A stretch of 54,330 nucleotides of DNA, from contig JACPZW010000016.1 in NCBI GenBank assembly GCA_016195265.1, forward strand, positions 1 through 54,330, written 5' to 3'. Position 1 is the stretch's first letter, and the number at the start of each line of letters is the position of its first letter. Of this stretch, positions 39,830-45,970 are shown piece after piece. The notes beneath the pieces were generated by a model. The model saw only the letters and a list, made by a program, of their open reading frames with translations. It had not been told where the DNA came from and ran no database searches. The translations under genes were made by a program, and so were the position numbers. Source of the DNA: Acidobacteriota bacterium. GTDB lineage: Bacteria; Acidobacteriota; Vicinamibacteria; Vicinamibacterales; CAVVIG01.

Positions 39830-40414
39830 ATGGAAATCCCCTATATCGTGGAAACCCGGGCGGACACCGGTCTGAACAACGTCAAGCTTGGCATCTGGCT
39901 GTTCCTGGCCTCGGAAGTCATGCTGTTCGGCGCGCTGTTCTCGACCTACATCATTCTGCGTGTCGGCGCGCCGGAGTGGCCGCGCGGTGAGCTCAGCGTG
40001 ATCTTCGGCGCCGCCAACACGATCATCCTCATCAGCTCGTCGGTGACGATGGTGATGGCGTGGGCGTCGCTCAAGATGCACGCGTGGGGCAAGCATCGCT
40101 TCTACCTGCTCGTCACGGTCGGGCTGGCGTTGTTCTTTCTCGTGAACAAGTTCTTCGAGTACGCCGAGCACGTCGGCAAGCACGAGATACCGTCGTACAA
40201 CACGTTCTTCGCGATTTACTACACGCTGACCGGGCTTCACGGCCTGCACATCGTGGGCGGCATTGTCGTCATGCTGTACTTCCTGGGCCCGGGCGCGAAG
40301 CTCGCGAAGAAGAACCCCGATCAGTTCACCAATCGCATCGAAGCCACCGGGCTCTATTGGCACTTCGTCGACCTGGTGTGGATCTTCCTGTTCCCTGTGC
40401 TGTATCTGCTGTAA
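39830..40414 (+). CDS. ctaE: cytochrome c oxidase subunit III
   Basis: 194 aa, about five helices, the short bacterial form of subunit III. Conserved blocks: NVKLGIWLFLASEVMLFGALF, FYYTLTGLHGLHIVGG-type His block (YTLTGLHGLHIVGGIVV) and TGLYWHFVDLVWIFLFPVLYL. It stabilises subunit I. The 32-base gap after ctaD holds CAAAGG-type period-9 repeats that seem to supply the AAAGGA ribosome site. Confidence 0.93.
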   Translation: MEIPYIVETRADTGLNNVKLGIWLFLASEVMLFGALFSTYIILRVGAPEWPRGELSVIFGAANTIILISSSVTMVMAWASLKMHAWGKHRFYLLVTVGLALFFLVNKFFEYAEHVGKHEIPSYNTFFAIYYTLTGLHGLHIVGGIVVMLYFLGPGAKLAKKNPDQFTNRIEATGLYWHFVDLVWIFLFPVLYLL

Positions 40415-40425
40415 CGGAGAGACGC

Positions 40426-40761
40426 ATGTCGGATTCCGCAGACATCAAGAATCACCTCGGCAAGTACTGGATGATCGGTGCGGCGCTGCTCGTGTTCACG
40501 GGCATCACGGTGGCCGCGAATCAGCTTCATCTGGCGGTGCCGCTGGCCATCACGGTGGCGCTCATTATCGCGATCACCAAGGGATCCATGGTCGCCGCCG
40601 TGTTCATGCACCTCAGCCACGAGAAGAAGTGGATTTACGGTGCGCTGCTGCTGACCGTGGTGTTCTTCATCGTGCTGATGAGCGTGCCGTTCCTCACCGT
40701 CAACGATGGCATCGGCACGCCGATCCACGTGCCGGCCCCCGCGCACACCGGCGGTCACTGA
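40426..40761 (+). CDS. cytochrome c oxidase subunit IV (prokaryotic type)
   Basis: 111 aa with three hydrophobic helices; GGAGAGAC lies just before the ATG. The block ITKGSMVAAVFMHLSHEKKWIYGALLLTV is typical of the small bacterial oxidase subunit IV (CtaF/CyoD-like). The C-terminus is His/Pro-rich (IHVPAPAHTGGH). Eleven bases separate it from ctaE and one base from the next gene. Confidence 0.85.
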   Translation: MSDSADIKNHLGKYWMIGAALLVFTGITVAANQLHLAVPLAITVALIIAITKGSMVAAVFMHLSHEKKWIYGALLLTVVFFIVLMSVPFLTVNDGIGTPIHVPAPAHTGGH

Positions 40762-40762
40762 G

Positions 40763-40960
40763 ATGTCGCTGCGCGCGTTTCATCTGCTGTTCATCGCGCT
40801 GTCGGTCATCCTGACCGTGTTCTTCGCGGTGTGGGCCGGCGCGCAATATCAGTCGGCCGGCGGGGCGGGCTTCGCCCTGGCCGTCGTGCTGTCGCTCGCG
40901 TGCGGTGTGGCGCTGACCGTCTACGGAACGGCCTTCCAGCGAAAGACGAGGCGCCTCTGA
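40763..40960 (+). CDS. small oxidase-operon membrane protein
   Basis: 65 aa with two hydrophobic helices (LLFIALSVILTVFFAVWAG and FALAVVLSLACGVALTVYG). It starts one base after the subunit IV stop, and its own stop overlaps the next ATG. Function unknown. Tight packing with the oxidase genes suggests an accessory subunit or assembly factor. Confidence 0.75.
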   Translation: MSLRAFHLLFIALSVILTVFFAVWAGAQYQSAGGAGFALAVVLSLACGVALTVYGTAFQRKTRRL

Positions 40961-41253
40961 TGGCGGTAACGCGCAGAACCCTGATGACGATGGCGCTGCT
41001 GGCCGCGCCCCGCGTCGCGCTCGCGTGCCCGGTGTGCTTCGGTCAGAACGACTCGCCGCTGGCGATCGCGATGAACCAGGGCATTCTCATGATGTTGGGC
41101 GTCGTCGTGCTCGTGCTCGGCGCGTTTGCAACTTTCTTTGTGGTGTTGATCCGGCGCGCCAACCGCGCAGCCGAGGCGATGAGTCAGGCGGACGCGCAGC
41201 AATCGGCTGGCGCCGCGGACTACGCGATGGGAGAGGGGACCGCTCAATGCTGA
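40960..41253 (+). CDS. small membrane protein with CPVC motif
   Basis: 97 aa. A Tat- or Sec-like basic leader (MAVTRRTLMTMALLAAPRVALA) precedes CPVCFGQNDSP. One hydrophobic helix (LMMLGVVVLVLGAFATFFVVL) and a polar C-terminus follow. The C-P-V-C pair, just after a probable cleavage site, could bind copper or undergo thiol exchange on the periplasmic side. It overlaps both neighbours (TGATG with the 65-aa gene, ATG...TGA with ctaC), so it is clearly part of the operon. Confidence 0.75.
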   Translation: MAVTRRTLMTMALLAAPRVALACPVCFGQNDSPLAIAMNQGILMMLGVVVLVLGAFATFFVVLIRRANRAAEAMSQADAQQSAGAADYAMGEGTAQC

Positions 41254-42014
41254 ACTACCTCGGACTGCCGGCGCAGGCGTCGACGCACGCCGGCGACATC
41301 GATCAGATGATCAGCATCGTCCACTGGCTGATGCTGGTGATGTTCGTCGGCTGGGGCCTGTACTTCGCGTACGTGCTGTTCCGGTTCCGGAGGGGCGCCC
41401 ACCCGAAGGCCAGCTACGAAGGCGCGCACGGGACGTTCGCCAAGGGGACGGAGATCGCGGTCGTGATCGCCGAGATGGTGATCCTTCTCGTGTTCGCGAT
41501 TCCCGCGTGGGCCACGCGCGTGGCGCAGATCCCGGCGGAGAACCAGGCCGTGGTGGTCCGCGTCATCGCCGAGCAGTTCGCATGGAACATCCACTACGCC
41601 GGGCCCGACGGCAGGTTCGGGCGCACGGACGTCGCGCTGGTCAGCGCCGACAATCCGATCGGCCTCGATCGCCGCGATCCCGACGCCAAGGATGACGTCA
41701 CGACGATCAATCAGCTGAATCTGCCGGTCGACCGGCCGATCCTCGTCCAGCTGTCGAGCAAGGACGTGATCCACAGCTTCGCGATCTACGAGATGCGGGT
41801 GAAGCAGGACGTCGTGCCCGGCCTGCGCATCCCGGTGTGGTTCATTCCGAACAAGATCGGCGCGTACGAGATCGCGTGCTCGCAGCTGTGCGGGCTCGGT
41901 CACTTCCGGATGCGCGGGTTCGTCACCGTCCAGAGCGCGGCGGACTTCCAGAAGTGGATGGACGACCAGGAGAAAGAACTTCGCCCCGCGGTGGCAACGA
42001 CCCCCGCGCCTTGA
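41247..42014 (+). CDS. ctaC: cytochrome c oxidase subunit II
   Basis: 255 aa. Two N-terminal helices and a periplasmic cupredoxin domain with the full CuA set: H176 (DVIHSF) and C211-x3-C215-x3-H219-x2-M222 (ACSQLCGLGHFRM). No fused cytochrome c domain, so an external cytochrome must donate electrons. Unusually it is the last gene of the operon, after ctaD-ctaE-IV. The ATG overlaps the upstream gene by seven bases. The stop TGA is the first three bases of a heptamer array. Confidence 0.94.
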   Translation: MLNYLGLPAQASTHAGDIDQMISIVHWLMLVMFVGWGLYFAYVLFRFRRGAHPKASYEGAHGTFAKGTEIAVVIAEMVILLVFAIPAWATRVAQIPAENQAVVVRVIAEQFAWNIHYAGPDGRFGRTDVALVSADNPIGLDRRDPDAKDDVTTINQLNLPVDRPILVQLSSKDVIHSFAIYEMRVKQDVVPGLRIPVWFIPNKIGAYEIACSQLCGLGHFRMRGFVTVQSAADFQKWMDDQEKELRPAVATTPAP

Positions 42015-42088
42015 AGTGTGAAGTCTGGAGTGTGAAGGCTGAAGACTCAGACTTCAGCCTTTAGACTTCACACTTACAGAGTCAATTC
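42012..42088. repeat. heptamer dyad bridging two convergent stop codons
   Basis: Perfect seven-base phasing: TGAAGTG, TGAAGTC, TGGAGTG, TGAAGGC, TGAAGAC, then TCAGACT, TCAGCCT, TTAGACT, TCACACT, TACAGAG. AAGTGTGAAGTCT (42014-42026) pairs exactly with AGACTTCACACTT (42063-42075). The first unit begins with the ctaC stop, and TAA of the facing gene is at 42074-42076. It may act as a bidirectional terminator. Confidence 0.9.
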
Positions 42089-43240
42089 AGTACCAATTCC
42101 ATGCTCTACAGCCCGGCGGTAAGCAAGGTCCGCTGCCGTCACATCCTCTACGGCCAGCCCCAGACTCTTGAAGATCGTCACGTCGGCGTCGCTCTGCCGT
42201 CCGGCGGCGCCCGCGACGAGCTCGCCGATTTCGGCGACGATGTGATCCGCCCCGAAGCGGCCCTCCTGGATGCCGAGCGCCACGTCGCCGGATTCGACGA
42301 GCGCCGCGGCCCGTGAATCGACGAAAAGCCGCGCGCGGGCGACGAGCGCCGGGTCCATCTCACGCTGTGTCGGGCGGCACGCGCCGACCGAGATCACGTG
42401 GGCGCCCGGCTTGACCCATCCGTTCTCGAGGACGGGGGTCGGCGACGCAGTCACCAGCACGATGACGTCCGCCCCGACGACCGCCTCCCCCGCGTGATCG
42501 ACCGCTGTGATTGAGTATGGGGTCCGACGCGGGTCCGATTGGGGTCGAACCAGACTCGGACCGGGGTCGGATCCTGTGGAGGTTCTGGCCCATGCGACGA
42601 ACTGTTCGCGGTGCAGTTTCTGCGGGCTCCAGACCGTCACTTGCCGCAGCTGGTGGACGCGGGCAATCGCTTCGAGGTGGCTGCGCGCCTGCACGCCCGA
42701 CCCTAGAATGGCCAGCGACGTCGCGGTCTTCCGCGCGAGCAATCTCGACGAGACCGCCGAGACGGCCGCCGTTCGCGCTTCTGTGATGTAGCGCCCGTCG
42801 AGCAGCGCCAGCAGCGCCCCGGTTTCCGGATCAAGCAACACGATGGACGCCAGGTGGGTGTGCAGGCCGCGCGCGGCGTTCGCCCCAAACAGCGTCACGA
42901 GCTTCGCGCCGAGTGCCGCCCGCTCGCCTGCCGCCTTCGCGCCTCCGGCGCTTCGGCGAGCCTCGCCGTAGCCTTGGCCGAGGCGGGAAGGGTTCGCGCT
43001 TCGAGTCGGGCTTGCCTCGCCGAAGTTCGCACCCGTCATCGCGTTCGAGCCGCGAACGAAGGCGGGCATCGTGGCGAAGAAGGCGTCATCGCCGCCGACG
43101 GGAATGACCGTGCGCACGGGCTGCGTGACGCGGCCGCTCGAGAAACGCTGCAGCGCGGACGCCATGGTCTCGATGAGGTCGTCCATGCTCAGGACGGCCT
43201 TCACGTCGGATTCGGTCAGCAGGCGGAAGTGGACGGCCAT
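42074..43240 (-). CDS. ornithine cyclodeaminase/mu-crystallin-family reductase
   Basis: 388 aa, longer than the usual ~320 because of two repeat inserts (about residues 74-103 and 220-244). Family blocks: FRLLTESDVKAVLSMDDLIETM, ARGLHTHLASIVLLDPETGALLALLDG, ITEARTAAVSAVSS, LAILGSGVQARSHLEAI (NAD-binding) and PGAHVISVGACRPTQREMD. Members act as ornithine cyclodeaminase or delta1-pyrroline-2-carboxylate reductase. Since it is divergent from a proline-racemase-family gene, reduction of a cyclic imino acid in (hydroxy)proline breakdown is likely. The inserts lie in loops outside the blocks listed. Confidence 0.85.
   Translation of the reverse strand: MAVHFRLLTESDVKAVLSMDDLIETMASALQRFSSGRVTQPVRTVIPVGGDDAFFATMPAFVRGSNAMTGANFGEASPTRSANPSRLGQGYGEARRSAGGAKAAGERAALGAKLVTLFGANAARGLHTHLASIVLLDPETGALLALLDGRYITEARTAAVSAVSSRLLARKTATSLAILGSGVQARSHLEAIARVHQLRQVTVWSPQKLHREQFVAWARTSTGSDPGPSLVRPQSDPRRTPYSITAVDHAGEAVVGADVIVLVTASPTPVLENGWVKPGAHVISVGACRPTQREMDPALVARARLFVDSRAAALVESGDVALGIQEGRFGADHIVAEIGELVAGAAGRQSDADVTIFKSLGLAVEDVTAADLAYRRAVEHGIGTELTL
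42512..42583. repeat. GGGGTC-rich repeat inside the reductase gene
   Basis: GGGGTCCGACGC, GGGTCCGATT, GGGGTCGAACC and, after a short loop, CTCGGACCGGGGTC. It encodes STGSDPGPSLVRPQSDPRRT in frame. Similar sequence is at 36665-36700. Confidence 0.6.
42930..43020. repeat. CCAAGGCTACGGCGAG-type repeat inside the reductase gene
   Basis: On the minus strand it contains CGCCTCGGCCAAGGCTACGG and GAAGCGCCGGAGGCGCGAAG, and encodes SRLGQGYGEARRSAGGAK. The 16-base core and flanks recur in the noncoding compound element at 11482-11530. Confidence 0.7.
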
Positions 43241-43270
43241 GCGGGAATGTTACAGTGCTAGGCCCCAGGG

Positions 43271-44329
43271 ATGATGCTGCGATTGAAAACCATCGATGCC
43301 CATGCCGCCGGCGAGCCCCTGCGCCTCATCGTCGACGGTTTTCCGTCCCCGCGCGGCGCGACGATGCTCGAGAAGCGCGACTGGGTGAAGCGCCACGCGG
43401 ATCACCTGCGCCGGGCGCTGATGCTCGAGCCCCGCGGGCACGCCGACATGTACGGCGCGATTCTGACCGAGCCCGCCGCGCCTGGCTCGCATGCCGGCGT
43501 CCTGTTCATGCACAACGAGGGCTACAGCACCATGTGCGGCCACGGCGTGATCGCGGTGACGACGATCGCGCTGGAGCGCGGGCTGCTGATTCCTGGCGGC
43601 GACGGGGCGACCGTCGTCTACGACTCGCCGGCCGGCACGATTCGCGCGCGCGCGACGATGAGGGCCAGCAGTGCAGGTGGGGCAGGAGAGGCGGGTGAGT
43701 CCGGTAGGGCAGGTGCCGCGGGTGGGCAAATACGCGTCGAGAGCGTCGCGTTTCAGAACGTCCCGTCGTTCGTGCTCCACGGAGGGCTGACCGTCAAGCT
43801 CGCCGCACGACAGATTCGCGCGGATATCGCCTTCGGCGGCGCGTTCTACGCCATCGTCGACTGCGAAGCCGTCGGTCTTCCGATCGACGCCGCCCATCTG
43901 CCCGAGTTGCGGCGCGTCGGCATGGAGATCAAGCACGCGATCGAAGCGGCGCAGACGATTGCGCACCCGCTCGAGTCCGGGCTGCGCGGCATCTACGGCA
44001 CGATCTTCACCGGTCCGCCGAGCCACGACACGGCCGACCTGCGTAACGTGACGATCTTCGCGGACGCGGAAGTCGATCGATCGCCGTGCGGCACGGGCAC
44101 TGCCGCGGTGATGGCGGTGGTCGAGGCGATGGGCTTGCTCGCCAGCGACCGGCCGTTCGTGCACGAGAGTCTGATTGGTACACGGTTCAGCGGCCGCGTC
44201 GCGTCGCGGACGGCCGTCGGCGAGTATCAGGCGATCGTGCCGGAGATCAGCGGGTCCGCGTGGATCACCGGCGAGCACACGTTCGTGATCGACGAGAATG
44301 ATCCGCTGAAAGACGGCTTCAGGATTTGA
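43271..44329 (+). CDS. proline racemase / 4-hydroxyproline epimerase family
   Basis: 352 aa. Both catalytic cysteines are visible: C89 in MCGHGVIAVTT and C273 in SPCGTGTAAVMA. Trans-3-hydroxyproline dehydratases have Thr at the second site, so racemase or 2-epimerase activity is favoured over dehydration. Divergent from the cyclodeaminase-family gene across 30 bases; together they suggest (hydroxy)proline catabolism. Residues 134-151 are a Gly-x-y insert (GAG, EAG, RAG triplets) from a period-9 DNA repeat, within a beta-strand loop. The rest matches the usual ~335 aa length. Confidence 0.88.
   Translation: MMLRLKTIDAHAAGEPLRLIVDGFPSPRGATMLEKRDWVKRHADHLRRALMLEPRGHADMYGAILTEPAAPGSHAGVLFMHNEGYSTMCGHGVIAVTTIALERGLLIPGGDGATVVYDSPAGTIRARATMRASSAGGAGEAGESGRAGAAGGQIRVESVAFQNVPSFVLHGGLTVKLAARQIRADIAFGGAFYAIVDCEAVGLPIDAAHLPELRRVGMEIKHAIEAAQTIAHPLESGLRGIYGTIFTGPPSHDTADLRNVTIFADAEVDRSPCGTGTAAVMAVVEAMGLLASDRPFVHESLIGTRFSGRVASRTAVGEYQAIVPEISGSAWITGEHTFVIDENDPLKDGFRI
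43670..43723. repeat. in-frame period-9 array in the racemase gene (6 units)
   Basis: AGTGCAGGT, GGGGCAGGA, GAGGCGGGT, GAGTCCGGT, AGGGCAGGT, GCCGCGGGT. In phase with codons, it encodes (x-A/S-G)6. It is related to the arrays at 4152 and 36028. Confidence 0.78.
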
Positions 44330-44356
44330 CGAATTGGCTGTCAGGTCGGAGCCCTT

Positions 44357-44471
44357 GGAGCGGTCTGCACATCGCTGTAGTACGTGGGGCGGGTCCTTTT
44401 TGGACCCGCCGGCGGCGACGGCGAGCCGGGTCCGAAAGGACCCGGCCTACGTAACGCTACGTAACGCTACG
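44357..44471. repeat. extended REPIN-like element after the racemase gene
   Basis: AGCGGTCTGCACATCGCTGT leads into GTGGG, hairpin GCGGGTCC-TTTTT-GGACCCGC, spacer, hairpin GCCGGGTCC-GAAA-GGACCCGGC and CCTAC (44446-44450). The unit is nearly identical to 35930-36021. Two GTAACGCTAC direct repeats follow. Confidence 0.85.
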
Positions 44472-44490
44472 CCGCTGTGACAACCGCTCC

Positions 44491-44518
44491 AGCCCTCAGC
44501 TCTCAGCCCTCAGCCTTT
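44491..44518. repeat. heptamer array (AGCCCTC)n at the cyaY stop codon
   Basis: AGCCCTC, AGCTCTC, AGCCCTC, AGCCTTT. The cyaY TGA stop (44510-44512) is inside it. Same heptamer as in the two sulfatase genes (1604, 16029). Confidence 0.8.
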
Positions 44519-44836
44519 CAAGAACTGGCGGGCCAGTCGATCAAGCAACCGCGACAGCGTCTCGCCGTCCAGCGCGAACGCGCTCAGCTCCGGCGCCCAC
44601 GAGAGTTTATAACTTCTTGCCATCGCCGACACCCAGATCTGCCGCACTGGGGCATTGGGTGACACGACGAACTTCGCGTCCGCCGGCTCCTCGAAGACGA
44701 GGTTGAGCACGCCGTTCTGCAGTTCGACTTCGAAATCTTCACTGTCCGCGAGTGGCAGAAGCGCACGCCGCGCGGCGGCGAGCGCCTCGTCGCATTTCAC
44801 GCGGAATTCCTGTTCGGAGAGGACGGTCATGGACAT
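44510..44836 (-). CDS. cyaY: frataxin (CyaY), iron-sulphur cluster/iron protein
   Basis: 108 aa, the normal CyaY length. An acidic first helix (SEQEFRVKCDEALAAARRAL) is followed by strands EVELQNGVLNLVF, KFVVSPNAPVRQIWVSAMA and SYKLSWAPELSAFALDG, which match the frataxin sheet. It donates iron to, or regulates, iron-sulphur cluster assembly in the cytoplasm. ATG at 44836 or 44830 is possible (MSMTV...). Monocistronic; divergent from a 28-codon membrane ORF. Confidence 0.9.
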   Translation of the reverse strand: MSMTVLSEQEFRVKCDEALAAARRALLPLADSEDFEVELQNGVLNLVFEEPADAKFVVSPNAPVRQIWVSAMARSYKLSWAPELSAFALDGETLSRLLDRLARQFLKG

Positions 44837-44889
44837 TAAACCTTTGGCCGGGGGCGGCCGTCTAACTTTGCGTGAGAGGAATTACGCAC

Positions 44890-44976
44890 ATGTACGAATG
44901 GACGTTTTCGGCGTCGGCGGAATGGGTCGTCGGTCTCTTGCTGGTGGCAGTGATCGTCGCGACGATGTTCGTGTAA
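44890..44976 (+). CDS. 28-aa single-helix membrane microprotein
   Basis: A complete small ORF, ATG to TAA, encodes MYEWTFSASAEWVVGLLLVA and ends VIVATMFV. GAGAGGA lies nine bases before the ATG. A polar/aromatic N-terminus and one helix of about 18 hydrophobic residues are the usual form of bacterial small membrane proteins. It stops one base before the stop of the convergent VWFA gene and is divergent from cyaY. No family is recognised; whether it is translated is unproven. Confidence 0.5.
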   Translation: MYEWTFSASAEWVVGLLLVAVIVATMFV

Positions 44977-44977
44977 C

Positions 44978-45931
44978 TTACTGGCCTCCGACCGTGAACT
45001 TGTCGGGGGCCGCCACGTAACTCCGGCGCGCCCGCGCCGCCAAACCGGGCTTCTTCATCTTCACCGCCAGCTTGTGCACGCGGTTGTCCAGCTGGGTCGG
45101 TGCGAAGCCGATCACGTACTGGCTGTGCAGCTCGTAGGCCACGCGCGTGAAGGTCGGCGCGAGATCCGCGGTCTTCGACAATTCGAAGTAGCCGCCGCCG
45201 GTCTCGTCGGCGATCTTCCGCAGGCCGCTGTCCGGCTTGCTCTTCACCATCCGCTGGCCGTTGAAATAGTTACTCTCGAGCCCGATCGCGTAGATCATCA
45301 CTTCGTCCGCGCGCGCGCGTTCGATGACCTTGCCGAGACTCATCGTCCGGCTCTCGGTGTCGTCGCCGTCGGTGAAGACGAGGATGACGCGCCGGCCCTC
45401 GATGCCCTTCAGCTCTTCCAGACTCGCGCCGACGGCGTCCCACAGACGCGTGCCGTTGCCGTAGTCGAGGTCCTTCACGTCCGTCACGAGCTGATCGCGA
45501 TCGCTCGTGAAGCGCGAGCTGAACTGAATCTTGTCGTTGAACGCGCCGACGCGGCCCTTGTCGTCCGGCAGCAGGCGGATGATGAACTGTTCGGCCGCCT
45601 GGCGCAGCAGGCCGATCGTCCCGGTCATGCTGCCGCTGGTGTCCAGCATCACGACGACCGTGATGGGATGAATGCTGTTGTCGAAGTAGATGATCGGTTG
45701 CGGCTTGTCGTTGTCGAAGACCTCGAAGTCGTCCTTGGTCAGGTCCGGCACGAGTCGCTTTTCAGCGTCCGCGACGGTGACGAACAACGAGACGATCTGC
45801 GTGCCCGACTTGAAGGTCGGCGCCTGGGGCTGCTGGGCTGCCGGCCTCGCCGCCACGACACTGACCATTGCGACCGTCGCGATCATCGTGGCCGCCGCAG
45901 CTGCCCCGGCCGCCCGCTTCGAGATGCTCAT
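44978..45931 (-). CDS. secreted VWFA-related protein with intact MIDAS
   Basis: 317 aa with a signal peptide (AAGAAAAATMIATVAMVSVVAA). The family header FKSGTQIVSLFVTVADAEKR ... TKDDFEVFDNDKPQ leads to a VWA domain with a full metal site, D97-T-S-G-S101, and VFTDGDDTESRTM. Unlike the three other VWFA-type genes here it keeps DxSxS and has no TPR tail. Such proteins are exported and probably bind protein partners through a divalent cation. It ends YVIGFAPTQLDNRVHKLAVK with a short basic tail, the standard length for the family. Confidence 0.85.
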   Translation of the reverse strand: MSISKRAAGAAAAATMIATVAMVSVVAARPAAQQPQAPTFKSGTQIVSLFVTVADAEKRLVPDLTKDDFEVFDNDKPQPIIYFDNSIHPITVVVMLDTSGSMTGTIGLLRQAAEQFIIRLLPDDKGRVGAFNDKIQFSSRFTSDRDQLVTDVKDLDYGNGTRLWDAVGASLEELKGIEGRRVILVFTDGDDTESRTMSLGKVIERARADEVMIYAIGLESNYFNGQRMVKSKPDSGLRKIADETGGGYFELSKTADLAPTFTRVAYELHSQYVIGFAPTQLDNRVHKLAVKMKKPGLAARARRSYVAAPDKFTVGGQ

Positions 45932-45970
45932 GGAATCCAGCTTACTACGCCCTGAGCGAGAGTCGAAGGG

